The notes below the pieces were generated by a model. It saw only the letters and a program-made list of their open reading frames with translations, was not told where the DNA came from and made no database searches. Below, piece by piece: positions 22,190-33,411 of a DNA stretch of 64,000 nt. Source of the DNA: Paralithodes platypus (taxonomy: Eukaryota; Arthropoda; Malacostraca; Decapoda; Lithodidae); assembly GCA_032716605.1 (NCBI GenBank), contig CM064552.1:8928023-8992022 (forward strand), read 5' to 3'. A program made the translations under genes and the position numbers. Every line of letters begins with the position of its first letter. The stretch's first letter is position 1.

Positions 22190-25100
22190 TATTTGTAGTT
22201 TACAGGAATTGAGCAGCGCTCGTGTTGTCCTGTCTTAGTTACTTTATAATCAATCCATTTTACTTAGACAAGTATCGTAATGGATATTCCCAGTTCCCAG
22301 TATTTTTGGACTAACATATCATAACTTATGTTGCCCTATTTCCATATTTACTTTTATCCAACCTAGATTTGAACATGTTAATGTTCCTCGCTCTCACCAC
22401 CTCCTCCTCCAAGTTGTTCCAAGTCTCTATACTCCTATATGGGAAGCTGAATTTCTTTGTGTCCTTACGACATCTGCCCTTCCTCAGCTTAAACTCGTGC
22501 CCTCTTGTCCTTCCATTATCCCTCACGAATAGATCTTCCCTATCTACTCGTTCCAAACTTTTTACTCCCTTGAACATCGTTATTAAGTCGCCTCGTTCCC
22601 TTCTCTCTTTCAAGGTAGGCAGTTGTAGTGTCTTAAGTCTTTCCTCATATGTCAACTCCTTCAATCTTGGGATCATCTTCGTTGCTATCCTTTGGACTTT
22701 CTCTAATTTGTTTATATGTTTTTTCAAATGTGGTGACCATATCACTGCTGCATATTCTAATCTTGGTCTTATCATAGTCATTATCAGTTTTCTTAAAATT
22801 TCTTCATCCAAATAGTTAAATGCCACTCTCATATTGGTTATTATTCCATATGCTCCTCCAATGATCATGTTAATATGCTTCTCCGGGGATAGATCATCTT
22901 GTATTATCACTCCAAGGTCCTTCTCATGCCGTGTTTTGCTGATTATTTCAATTCCTAATTTGTACTCCCAGCTTGGCCTTATCTCACTTCTTCCCACTTC
23001 CAAAACATGACACTTTTCTGCATTGAAACTCATTTTCCAGGTTTGGCTCCATCTGTGCAACTCATCTAGGTCCTTTTGAATATCCTGACAACTTTCTATA
23101 CAGGTGACATTCTTCATGATCTTAGCGTCATCCGCAAACATATTCATATGACTATTCAAGTTTTCTGACATGTCATTTACATAAAGTAGGAACATTATCG
23201 GACCCAACACTGATCCCTGTGGTACTCCGCTCGTCACACTCCTCCACTGTGAATATTCGTCTCGTATCGTGGTCCTCATTTCTCTTCCTATTAAAAAGTT
23301 TTCCATCCATTTTAACATCCTACCATGTACACCTCCAACAACCTGCAATTTCCACAATAACCTTTTGTGAGGCACCCTGTCAAAGGCCTTTTTCAGGTCC
23401 AGGTAAACACAGTCAACCCATCCCTCTCTCTCCTGTGTAACATCTACAACTCTGCTATAAAAGCTTAATAAATTAGATACACAAGATCTCCCTTCCCTGA
23501 ATCCAAACTGTTTCTCGCTAAGCACCCCCTGTCCCTCAATGAAGTGTGTCCACTTTTTCCTTATAATTTTCTCATAAATTTTACAAACAATGCTGGTGAG
23601 GGACACCGGTCTGTAGTTAAGCGGATTATCTCTGTCTCCTCCTTTGTAAATTGGTACTATGTTAGCTCTCTTCCATTCCACTGGCAGATCTCCCTCATTC
23701 AGTGAAGATTTGATGATTTCATAGATGGGTTCCACTAACTCTTCCGCACATTCTTTGAGGATCCATCCAGCCACTCCATCTGATTTCCTCACGTCCAAAT
23801 CCTGCATCAATTTCAGCACTTCACTTTTTGTCACTTTCATTTCAGGCATCTGTGGTGTTCTCATTTCTCTATCAGGTTCTATAAACTCCTCCTCTTTTAC
23901 AAACACTGACTAAATCTTTTCATTCATAACTTCACACAATTCTTTATCTTTCTCATAGCTGTTTGTTCCAACTCTTAGTCTGACAATACCTTCTTTTGTT
24001 TTTATTTTTCCATTTACAAATCTATAAAATAGTTTTGGCTCATTTTTGCACTTCTCTACAATATTCCTTTCATATTTATATTGTTCCTCGCGTCGTATCT
24101 TTACGTATTCATTTCTTTTCTCCTTGTACTTATTCCAGTTATTTTCACTATGTCTCTTCCGTGCTATATTCCAGGCTCGGTTTCTTCTATCCTGTGCCTT
24201 ACTACATCTTATATTGAACCATTTTTTTTCCTTCTTTACCCCTGATTGGAATCTTGGGACATATTTATGTATCCCTTCTTCATATACTTTCAGGAAAAGT
24301 CTATATTTGTCTTGAACCATTTCCAGGCTTTCTAGTTCCTTCCAATTTATACTTTGGAAATAATGTTTCAATGATTTAAAATCAGTTTTGGCATAATTGT
24401 ATCTATTTATTTTATGTCCTTCATTTCTCTAATTTTTTCCCAAATCCATCTCCATTTCTAATATCTTGTGATCACTTTTTCCCAAGGGACAACGATAATT
24501 TATCTTTCTAACATCATGTGGATCACTGGTGAAGACTAGGTCTAGCCTGGATGGTTCATCCATCCCTCTGATTCGTGTGTTTTCTCTAACATGTTGTGTT
24601 AACATGTTTTCTGTTACTAGATTCAGTAATTTACTGCCCCAAGATTCATTATTATTTCCCGCATCTAACCCTTCCCAATTTACTTCCTTACAATTGAAAT
24701 CACCTGTTAATAATAATTTATTTCTCCTATTAAAAATTATTTTTAGTGCATCTAGAGATTCCGTGATTAGTTGATCATATTTATCCCGCTTCCATGCTCT
24801 AGTTTGTGGTGGTATATAAGCCACTGCTATATAAGTTGCTTTGTTGTCCTTGTCTTTTATTGTCACTGCTATAATTTCTGATCTATTATTGCCTAGGTTA
24901 ATCTCACTTGCTTCTATATTTTTGTCAGTCATTATTAACACTCCACCACCCACTTTTCCTTCTCTATCTTTTCTCCACACATTATACCCTTCCCATCCCA
25001 ACACTCCCAATTCAGTACCACCTCTCAACTTTGTTTCTGCTAAGCACATAATATGTGGTTTATATTTCTCAATATAGTCATTCAATTCTAATTTCTTAGA

Positions 25101-25400
25101 CAGCAAGCCATCCACATTACTATACATCAGCTTCATCTCCCCCCTTCTTACACCTTTCTTTTTTTCTCTTTCCCTGATATTCCCAGACTCTACTCTCCCC
25201 CCCCCCCCACTCCACCTTCTCTCCCTTGCTCCCCCGTGCTCTCCACCTGCCCTGTTCCTCTCACTTGTTCCTGGTTTACACCAGTCTCTCCCTCCTGTCC
25301 TTCGGTACTGGTACTCGCTTCCCCTGTCCGACCGTTCATCCCTAAGTTCTCTGTTTGCCCCTCCGTCCTCCTCTGTGGGCTTTTGATGAACCATTTCCTC
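22190..25400 (-). mobile_element. CR1-like LINE (LINE D) nested in LINE C
   Basis: Lies in the same orientation as LINE C and separates its N-F-V-G and D-D-R-R-V-I-R-R segments. Carries a near-open ORF2 (22326-25394) and about 130 bp of 3' sequence. The 5' end coincides with the start of ORF2, so ORF1 is missing. No target duplication could be read. Confidence 0.8.
22326..25394 (-). pseudogene. LINE D ORF2: endonuclease-RT, open except two in-frame TAG codons
   Basis: One frame of 1023 codons. After an Arg/Glu/Gly-rich start come the endonuclease motifs LMYSNVDGLLSKK, LAETKLRGG, AYIPPQTR, LLTGDFNC and SDHKILEME, then RT: NIVPIYKGGDRDNPLNYRPV, KQFGFREGRSC, VYLDLKKAFDRVPHK, GVPQGSVLGPIMFLLYVNDM, catalytic FADDAKIM, then the CR1-type C terminus (KKFSFPYRSIETWNNLEEEV, INMFKSRLDKSKYGN). 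The only breaks are TAG at about 24429 (after G-K-N) and at about 23908 (after N-E-K-I). There is no frameshift. It is among the best-preserved element genes in the window and so probably a recent insertion. Confidence 0.88.
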
Positions 25401-26173
25401 TTCTTCGTTCCTACGAAGTGATTGATGAGAGTGTTTGCTTGTTGTTTACATGAAGGAGTAGAGTCTGTTGTTGCGATTGCAGCATGTGATTGTGTTGTGT
25501 TGCTGTTGGAAAGTGTGATGCTGTTTAGTGTTTTGTAGATTTTTTTGGGGTTTGTTTTGTGATCAAGTGTTTGTAGGAAGTTATTCCAATTTAGTTTTTG
25601 TTGTTCTTGTATTTTGTTGTTAGTTTGGGTGTTGAGTGCTTGAATTTGTTGTGTGATGTCTTGTGTGTGGGGTGCTGGGGAGGTTTTGAATTTCTGGTGT
25701 GAAGTTGGGGTTGTGTCTTTTTCTGTTACCTCTTGGAATGTGTTTCTTGTCAGCGTTTTGGAAAGTTTTATTGAGTATGTGTACAGCATTGTTGATGTTA
25801 GTGATGGGTGTACTGTTTAGAGTTGTGAAGTGTTGTTCTGTCTCATTTGTGAATGCTTCCCAGTTAGCTCTTTTATAATTGGTGTATGTGTGTTTGTGGC
25901 TAGCTGGGGTGAGTCTGGTTTTGGTGGTGATAATGATCGGGAGGTGGTCAGAGCCTAAGGTTCTGACCACCCTCCAGGATGTTGTGGGGGCGAGTTCTGG
26001 GGAGCAAAAGGTGATGTCTGGAGATGATGGGTTATAGAGGGCTTGGTGAGGAATATGGGTATGTTGATGGATGTCGTTAAGGATGATGAGGTTATCGGTT
26101 TGGTTTTGTAGTACCAGCCCTCTGTCTGTGTCGGGGTTGTCGACAAACCAGGCCGACGTCTTGGCGTTGAAGT
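25400..26173 (-). pseudogene. LINE C endonuclease C-terminal part and linker
   Basis: Minus-strand reading: F-N-A-K-T-S-A-W, NPDTDRGLVLQNQTDNLIIL, NPSSPDITFCSPELA and TLGSDHLPIIITT, the end of an APE-type endonuclease. After a frame change near 25700 it continues QKLNWNNFLQTLDHKTNPKK, IYKTLNSIT and ANTLINHFVG, where LINE D interrupts. The first catalytic motifs are missing (5' truncation). Confidence 0.75.
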
Positions 26174-26177
26174 CATA

Positions 26178-26413
26178 CCTAGGTACTAGCAACTTGCAGT
26201 AGCTGGCATGCAAGGGCTATTATTATATCCCACGTACCTAGGTACTAGCAACTTGCAGTAGCTGGCATGCAAGGGCTAGTATTATATCCCACGTACCTAG
26301 GTACTAGCAACTTGCAGTAGCTGGCATGCAAGGGCTATCATTATATCCCACGTACCTAGGTACTAGCAACTCGCAGTAGCTGGCATGCAAGGGCTAGTTT
26401 TATATTCCACGTA
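26178..26413. repeat. 59-bp tandem repeat, four copies
   Basis: Unit begins CCTAGGTACTAGCAACTTGC and ends ATATCCCACGTA; exactly 4 x 59 = 236 bp. A partial unit lies at 19741-19786, beyond LINE C, so the array was continuous before that insertion. Confidence 0.9.
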
Positions 26414-26536
26414 CTAGGTCTAGGTTAGGTTAGGTTGGGTTGTTTGGTTAGGTTAATATAATAGGTATCAGAAACATAAATCGTAGTAGCGGTAGTAAAG
26501 TTCAAATAGGCTAGCGGTCGCACCACTATTGATAGC

Positions 26537-26985
26537 ACACATATAGTAATGGATGCACTATTTGGAGTTTTCACTAGTATTTCCCATTAATTTTCTTTGT
26601 TACAAGTGGGTTTTGCCTTCACATTATTGTTTGCCTCAACAATATCAAACTCGGTAGGTGATCAGGGTTATTTAAATACGCCCGCCACTCATAGTGGGCG
26701 TGACGTCACGATACTCATTCCTTTCAGCCAATCACAGACGCTTTCTCGACTGTGAATGTGTTCGGATACACACGACCACCACCCTTGACCAGCACAGGTT
26801 TTTCTATCCATAGAGTTTTTCAACCCCTCTCTTTCCCTGATATATTTCATGCCCTCCCCACCTATTGGGGTAAATATTTTAATATTGTTTAGGCAAACAA
26901 CATAATGTGAAGTTAAAAGACACTTGTAACAAAGAATAATAATGGAAAACACTAGTGAAAACTCGAAATAGTGCGCCCGTATGTG
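26537..26985. mobile_element. Foldback element with about 110-bp arms
   Basis: TTTCACTAGTATTTCCCATT...TTGTTACAAG (left) is mirrored at 26884-26985. The unique centre (about 26660-26880) holds GGGCGTGACGTCACG (CRE-like) and CAGCCAATCACAG (CCAAT box). Confidence 0.75.
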
Positions 26986-27580
26986 TCCTGAGGCAAGTAA
27001 ATTGTTCCATAAATTTAATCTTTTTAGGGTCAATTATTGTGACTGTATTCTAAAATTTGACATCAATAATTTTAATCAAGCATTTTTAACTTGAAGTTTC
27101 TTGTATAACCTCTGCTTACTTTTTGTCTGTATTTATTGTTTTTTGTCTGTATTTATTGTTTATCTTTTTCTTTTTCTATTATTAATATTGATGATTTTTT
27201 TAAATTTATTGTTCTTGTTAAAAGAGTACTCTTTGTTTAAATCTGTTGTTACTTCATATTTTGCAATTATTTGTCTTTATATTATATGTATTCATTGTCG
27301 ATAGTATCAATTGCTTACTTTTGCGATTTCCTTAGTTTATTTGTGCTATAAATGTAGGTTATTTGTAGGGTAGTTATTGATAGGGGTCACTTGAGGCATG
27401 CTATGCTTACAGGTACCTACCCGATAGCACTATCGTTAGTGAGTGCTGTACTGTATTTTATATATTATTTTGTAATAGTATATATCTTATCAATATTTGT
27501 ATTTTGTACTATTGTTAATGTCTTGTCATGTTGCAAATTTGATTTTAAATAATATTTTGACATTTAACATGTAGTTTCTT
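26986..27580. other. AT-rich, no recognised gene
   Basis: T-rich sequence with a short duplicated TTTTTGTCTGTATTTATTGT phrase. No coding signal. Confidence 0.5.
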
Positions 27581-27808
27581 TATTCATGCAGAGTTTAGTC
27601 AAATTTTCCAGAACGTCCCGGACTTCCCAAACTTGACTACTTCCTTTAACGTGACGATAGTGCGTTGTTATATGTGCGATTAGTTTGCTTGGGAAACAGA
27701 TTAACTTGCTCATGTAGTAATGTACACCCTATGTGGTGGATTGTGTTCTTTTATTTAATAATTTTCATTTTAGTAAGCGTTGTTTCCACATAGCGATTTT
27801 GATAATTT
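27581..27808 (+). repeat. Dispersed about 290-bp repeat, left part
   Basis: Matches 61466-61762 (CCAGAACGTCCCGGACTTCC, ACACCCTATGTGGTGGATTG, GCGTTGTTTCCACATAGCGA). Split here by the LINE insertion; the remainder is at 29631-29705. The 3' half recurs at 30013-30180. Confidence 0.75.
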
Positions 27809-29630
27809 CTATCTATCTATCTATCTATTGCCTGACGCCGTGATCCCCGAAGGGGTGGCCACGAACGAACCGCCCCCATGCACCTCTGTCCCCAGTCGAC
27901 GCCCCTCCCCCCAACCAGCACCGCCTTCGTTCATGTAGTTCCTCACTCCATCCTTCCACCTCATATTCGGTCTACCTCTCCCCCTCTGTCCCTCCACCTC
28001 GCTCTCGTACACCCTCTTAGTCATTCTCTCGCTTTCCATACGTTCCATATGGCCGAACCATCTCAAGTTGTTCCTTTTCACACTTTCCAGCACATCTACC
28101 TCCACACCACACCTCCTTCTTACTTCCTCATTAGTCTGTCTATCCCTCCATGTAACTCCGCACGCACTCCTTAAGTAATTCATTTCCACTGCTCTCACTC
28201 TTGGTCTGAGTCTCTCAACCAACGTCCATGCTTCGCTTCCGTAAGTCAGTGTCGGGATTACCACACTGTCATGCAAGGACTTCTTTACTTCCATACTGAC
28301 CACCCTATTTCTTGTTACTGCTTTTAGCGTTCCTACAACCCTCTTCCCCTGTTGTACCCTCTCCCGCACCTCTTCATCCATAGTCCCATCTTTACTCAAC
28401 ACACTGCCCAGATACTTAAAAGAGTTGACGATCTCCATAGCCTGACCGTTCAGCTTCACCTCACACTCTGTGACTTCACCCCTTTCGAAGACCATAACCT
28501 TGCTCTTCCCCGTATTTACCTTCAAATTCCGTTTTTCGCACACTGTTCCAAACTCATTTACCAGACCCTGCAACTCCCATTCATTATCACTCATCAGAAC
28601 TGTATCATCCGCAAACAGCAGTATAGGTAGCTTCCACTCAATTCCCTCCCTTTTCAGCGATACACCAACATCCACTGCTCTTGATAGTATTTCTTTCATA
28701 ACTCCATCCATATACAGTAAACAACCACGGGGACATCACACACCCCTGTTTCAAACCAACATTCAGGTCAAAGAACTCGCTCTGCTCACTCTCCACACGT
28801 ACTGCCGCCTTTGCACCCTCATACATGCTCTTCACTGCTTTCAGCAACTTGCCCTCTACTCCGTATATTCTAAGTACTTTCCACAAACCTTCTCTATCCA
28901 CTCTGTCATAGGCCTTCTCCAAGTCCATAAAGGCAACATACACCTTTTGTTTCTTCTCCAGATACTTCTCCACAACACAATTCAGGGTAAAAATCTGATC
29001 TACACATCCTCTTCCCTTCCTAAAACCTCCCTGCTCGTCGCCTATCCATTTCTCCGTTCTCACTCTCACTCTCTCAATCACTACCCTACTGTATACCTTC
29101 CCTACTACGCTTAGAAGACATATTCCTCGGTGGTTACCACACACTCCTCTTTCCCCTTTGCCCTTATATAGGGGGACTATTATGCCAGTCTTCCAGTCAT
29201 CGGGTGCACTCCCCTTCTCCCATGCTAGTTTGCACATTTTCCATACCCATTCTATCACTATCTCACCACCATACCTCAACATTTCCCCACACCTCCATCT
29301 GTTCCTGGTGCTTTCCCCAACTTCACTCTTTTCATGGCTTCCCACACTTCTGACCTCCTGATCCCCACCTCCTCCTCCACTACTTCTCTTCTTCTCCCTC
29401 CCATACCATATCCAGCTATGTTTGCTGGCTCTTCATTCCTTTCATTTAGCAACTCACTGAAGTACTCCCTCCATCTTTTGACTCTCTCTTGCTTCTCGGC
29501 TAGCATTCTCCCATTCTTATCTTTCACACCCTTACTGTTTCCCTTGCTACCTTCCCTAACTTTCTTGACTTCTTTCCAGAACAGTTTCTTACTCTCCCTC
29601 CATTTTACACTCAGATTCCTTCCAAATTCC
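27809..29630 (-). mobile_element. LINE A insertion, 1822 bp, with target duplication
   Basis: Flanked by the 10-bp direct repeat TTGATAATTT (27799-27808 and 29631-29640). The (GATA)n tail appears as TATC repeats at the left. 5'-truncated: starts in the linker before the RT. Inserted in the dispersed 290-bp repeat, whose two halves resume on either side. Confidence 0.92.
27821..29560 (-). pseudogene. LINE A ORF2: RT and C terminus, frameshifted
   Basis: Minus strand: MLAEKQERVKRWREYFSELL, VKLGKAPGTDG, then (frameshift near 29290) WKTGIIVPLYKGKGERGVCG, RGICLLSVVGKVYSR, GGFRKGRGCVDQIF, FMDLEKAYDRVDREGLWKVL, GLKQGCVMSPWLFTVY. A 2-nt contraction of a TA run near 28705 (compare the plus copy at 35085) shifts frame again, then catalytic FADDTVLM, LTYGSEAWTL, VEMNYLRSACGVTWRDR, NNLRWFGHMERMESER, stop at 27821 just before the hairpin and tail. 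I recognise a LINE with R-W-F-G-H-M-E-R-M C terminus but cannot fix its clade. Confidence 0.85.
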
Positions 29631-30012
29631 TTGATAATTTAATTTGACTTTATATTGTCCTTGTCCCAATTTTGGTTTGTTTAGTTTGCAAGTTTTACAT
29701 TTTAATAGTGGTATGCCCACTACTCCTAATCTTACCGAAAAAAAAAATGTACTGTACTGTATGTCATTTACACCAGTTTTGTAAAGGCATTTGATAAGTG
29801 TGGCCATGATATGATCACCCACATGCCTAAAGCAAAAGGGATGACAGCTAAAATCAGAGGAGGGATATATAATTTCCTTGTAAACCAGAAACAATCAGTA
29901 GCAGTAAACCAACTCACATCTGAGCCTTCGCCTGTCAAAAGCTCAGTTCCCCATGAACAGTATTAGCACCCCCTCTCTTCTTCATTCTAATTAATAACAT
30001 TGATGCCAACAT

Positions 30013-30180
30013 CTTCCTAGTAATGTACACCCTATGTGGTGGATTGTGTTCTTTCATTTCATAAATTTTATTTTAGTAAGCGTTGTTTCCACATAGCGAT
30101 TTTGATATGTTGTTTTGACTTTATATTGTCTTTGTCCCAGTTTTGGTTTGACTTTGTTTGCAAGTTTTACATTTTAATTT
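30013..30180 (+). repeat. Dispersed repeat, 3' half copy
   Basis: TAGTAATGTACACCCTATGTGG ... CACATAGCGATTTTGATATG, matching 27716-27810 and 61594-61762; lies inside the RT region of the old CR1-like copy. Confidence 0.7.
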
Positions 30181-30746
30181 ACAGATGACACAAAACTAAG
30201 TAGCCTACTGTATGATAATAAACATACAGGAAGACACGGCCGGCTGCAGGCAGACATAAATGTGGTGTTCCAGTGGACCAGGGAAAACAACATACAGTTT
30301 AGGGAAGAAAAGGTCCAATAATTACGATACAGAGATGATAATGATGTTAAAGGGAACACAAATTACATAAGAGAAACCAACCACATAATACAACATAAAG
30401 AAAATGTGAAGGACATTGGGATGTTAATGTCTGAAAATATGGGATTCAAAGAACATAACCAGGACAAAGTTGCAGCTGCAAAACGGCTAACAGGTTGGAT
30501 TCTATGTACCTTTAAAACATATGGTGAATTGCCTTTGATAGCGCTCTTCAAATCCCTGGTTCTACTGAGGCTAATAATACTGTACAGTATTAACATCCCC
30601 ATAAAAAGCAGGTGAAATAAATGAATTAGAGGGTGTACAAAGGAACTCCACTTTACATATAAACTCAGTAAAACAGCTACACTATTGGGAGTGTTAAAGA
30701 TCACTGAAGCTGTACTCGTTGGAGCATAGAAGGGAACATTACTTAA

Positions 30747-31226
30747 CCCTCGGTTCCCGGAAGGGCTCTTGAACGCCCATAAAAAAGCATATACGAGCTG
30801 CCCGGAAGGGCTCTTAAACACCCATGAGCTCAAAGCCTGTAAGCTTGGTGTGCGAGGCGTCGGTCCGACGCATGTAAACAACAGCCGGCTGGACCGACGC
30901 CCCGCATCTCCGGCCACAAGAAGGAGAGCGTCGCTTGTTCGTGTGTGCCTGTATGTTGTTGTTAAGTATCGAAAAGTAGTGTAAAGTGGCTGTTTTTGCC
31001 ATAAAGTTATCTCCAATGAAATCATCATCACAACTCAACCAGTTAACTTAGAGAGCTCTACTTAACGCCATTCTACAGGTAAATAACACAGCTACGCTTG
31101 GGGATGCGTGGGAATGCGGGAAGCAGTCAGAATAACAAATATACGGTAGCCTAGCCTACACGTTTTTCGGCCAAAACACCCGGATTTCGGGGAATATTTA
31201 TGTAATGCGTAGCCGGGGCTGGAGGG
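30747..31226. mobile_element. piggyBac-type MITE (TTAA target)
   Basis: 480 bp with ends CCCTCGGTTCCCGG and CCGGGGCTGGAGGG, flanked by TTAA at 30743-30746 and 31227-31230. The paralogous LINE copy at 39945-39960 shows the empty site (GTTACTTAATAATATACAC), proving the boundaries. The interior has GCGTCGGTCCGACGC palindrome and no transposase. Confidence 0.9.
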
Positions 31227-31286
31227 TTAATGAATAATATACACATGGAAAATCACAGAGGGTTTAGTACCAAATCTACACCCTTA

Positions 31287-31402
31287 TCCCGGCAAGTGCT
31301 GGAAGACTCTTAAGAGTTTCCGCGGGCGACTGCGGGAAGACTCTTAAGATCCTGGGCATAAAAAAATCCATTTAAAACACCCCAAATTTTGTTTCCTCCC
31401 CC

Positions 31403-31444
<42 letters not shown>

Positions 31445-31935
31445 CCCAGGGCCATGCCAAATATCACTCCTCCACATCTCCTTCACCACCTCCCTCCCCC
31501 CCCCCCCTCCTTCAATTATCACCTATTTTCCCTGTTATTCCCTGATTCTGTGGTCTATTTTCGTGCTAACATTAGCGAGTTGCAAGCAGGGCATTGTCAT
31601 CACTGTTACCAAGCGAGTGCAAGAAAGAGAGAGAGAGTATCGATCGACAGTCTCTCTCCAGAGGTGGGGAAGTGTGGAGGGGAAGGAGGTTGCCTCAGCC
31701 ATACATTATGTAACTCCCGGCCTGTATCGCCGATTTTGACCATCCAAACGCTGTTTCCACTTGTTTTATTGCTGTAACAGGTTAATACCATTATAATCAA
31801 CGTAAAATAGGCACATATGGATAAGTATTAATGCTATTTATGGTAAAATAACGATGTTAGTGATGGGAACAGCTCAAATACGTGCGCACAGGCGTGTGGT
31901 GTCTCATACCCCCCATGCGCACGTCTTAGGTTAAT
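31287..31935. other. Unclassified insert with homopolymer runs
   Basis: Absent from the paralogous LINE copy at 39.99 kb (FTAC-equivalent sequence is continuous there), so it is an insertion. Contains a C-run and a 32-base T-run (31399-31442) and repeated GGAAGACTCTTAAGA. No TIR or coding signal recognised. Confidence 0.5.
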
Positions 31936-32113
31936 AGGCATGAAGTTCAGTGATAAGAGACGCTGGAAATGCAATATCCCCAGGATGAAAAATCGGGGTG
32001 CTACGGTGCGAGAGGGTGGGTTATCACATAGAGAACCGCGTCTCTTCAACAAACTCCCACGTCAAGTAAGCGACATAACGGGTGTCTTGTTAGACAACTT
32101 CAAAAGAGCCCTC

Positions 32114-32346
32114 GAAGACAATGTTGCAGTTTTTACCACCATGCACTCCCTGCTCAAGAGCGGGGCTAGGGTGGGTGCCCTGATGTTTCAGGGACTTCAG
32201 TGGACGGTTACTACAGATTGCTAGACTGCGCTGTCAACTAACAGCACTTTTACCTGCCAATAATGCACACTGGCTGGACTGAGCCTCTAACTATCAACCT
32301 CTCGGTTTGTAGGTGAGTTCTCTACCAATCGCGCTATGGCCTGTGG
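32114..32346 (-). mobile_element. tRNA-derived SINE with long target duplication
   Basis: Minus strand: TAGCGCGATTGGTAGAGA (A-box-like) about 10 nt from the 5' end, a degenerate B box (GATAGTTAGAGGCTC), then about 150 bp of body. Flanked by near-identical 24-bp repeats (TAGACAACTTCAAAAGAGCC at 32090 and TAGACAACTTTATAAGAGCC at 32348). Confidence 0.65.
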
Positions 32347-32520
32347 CTAGACAACTTTATAAGAGCCCTCGGTGTTTAACTGCAAAAGTGCCTCTTCACA
32401 GAGGAACGCTTCGCTCCTTCGTACAGTCTGCACCAAATGACAACCCATAACAAAGGGCGGCACACTCCTCGGTGCCACTAGCAGAGTAGCGAACCTTAAA
32501 TTGGAAAGGTGACTGAGTTT

Positions 32521-32782
32521 GAATAGTCTGATGAAATGTCTCATTGACCAGCCATGTGTCCGCTACCGGACACTCATGCAAATGTTTTTTTTTACATAGT
32601 TTGAAAATTTCATAGTTCATGCATGTCTAGAGCTTGGTAACCTTGAGGTGTATAAAGTTGGCATATGCTGGAAGCATATGATAATCCACAAATCATGGCT
32701 TATAATTTTATTGAGACATTATTTTCTAATATTATATTTAATATATATTAATATATTAATATATATTGATATTATATTTGGC
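32521..32782. other. AT-rich, no gene
   Basis: Includes an AT-rich palindromic stretch (ATATATTAATATATTAATAT, 32740-32770). No coding signal. Confidence 0.5.
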
Positions 32783-33333
32783 CGGAGTTGAAATAGGGGA
32801 GCTATCCCAAGTGAAATAGGGGAGCTATCCCTCCGCCAAAGGCGGCTTTCTAGGGCCTTTCCTAGCTGATGCCGAGAGGTTTGGGTTCTAGTCATGTGGT
32901 GATGGGCCGGTCTATCAAAGTGAGAGCTGAGCAATCTCTGCCATACCCATAGCTTTATCTGACTGTTCCTTTTACATATACTGTATATTTTCTAGATCTC
33001 AAGTGACGGCGTCTCTTCCGTGGATTGACCCCCCTACTGCCAATCTAGAGGTTGGCAGATTGGGAGCCAAAGCGTCACATTTTTCCTTTGCCCCTCAACT
33101 TTCCCTTCATAATTGCTGAGGGGCACAGGACCTTGGGTGGGGCTTTGGTTTCCTGGGCGTTTCCGCACCCTCCTCAGCTCCCCGCCTTGTAGTGGCTTCG
33201 GTCACCTGGGCTTTATTTGTGGTAAGCAGGGAGGGTTTTGTGGGGCACTCGGTTATGGCCTTGGCCTTGCTCAGGACCTTGGGGCTGCTCGGCCAGACAG
33301 CTTGGGGAACAATAACAACAAAAACAACAACCA
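32783..33333 (+). mobile_element. SINE1, full-length copy, (AAC)n tail
   Basis: About 550 bp from GGAGTTGAAATAGGGGAGCT to CAGCTTGGGGAACAATAACAACAAA. A 19-bp segment (TGAAATAGGGGAGCTATCCC) is duplicated near the 5' end. The last 80 nt match the 3' coding end of LINE C. It ends about 80 bp upstream of the 33.4-kb SLC25A26 exon. Confidence 0.8.
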
Positions 33334-33411
33334 ATTATCAAATTGTAAGCTAATCTGAGCAATATGTAATTGAATGTTTTACAATACAGTACAGTATATT
33401 CCATATTTAAG

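Larger units (their letters stand above)
19787..26173 (-). mobile_element. Jockey/I-type LINE (LINE C), carrying two nested insertions
   Basis: Flanked by the 10-bp duplication CATACCTAGG at 19777-19786 and 26174-26183. Its (AAC)n tail lies at 19787-19817 (read on minus). The coding region is split by a MITE (20852-21311) and by another LINE (about 22190-25400). The target was a 59-bp satellite: part of one unit is at 19741-19786 and four units follow 26173. The 5' end starts inside the endonuclease, so the copy is truncated. Confidence 0.85.
29706..32520 (+). pseudogene. Old CR1-like LINE, copy 1, fragmented
   Basis: Decayed frames: VIYTSFVKAFDKCGHDMI (29762 on), a D-D-T-K-L-S segment (30184 on), KDIGMLMSENMGFKEHNQDK (30409 on), L-T-G-W-I-L-C-T-F, then C-terminal RRWKCNIPRMKNRGATVREG, LSHREPRLFNKLPRQVSDIT and LLDNFKRALED (31950-32112), with 3' UTR to about 32520. 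Interrupted by a dispersed repeat (30013-30180), a TTAA MITE (30747-31226), an unclassified insert (31287-31935) and a SINE (32114-32346). The order of RT and C-terminal blocks is that of CR1-group ORF2. A second copy starts at 33.6 kb. Confidence 0.75.

Noticed and set aside
26178..26413. CRISPR-like array
   Set aside because: The four 59-bp units are contiguous tandem repeats with no unique spacers, in animal DNA.
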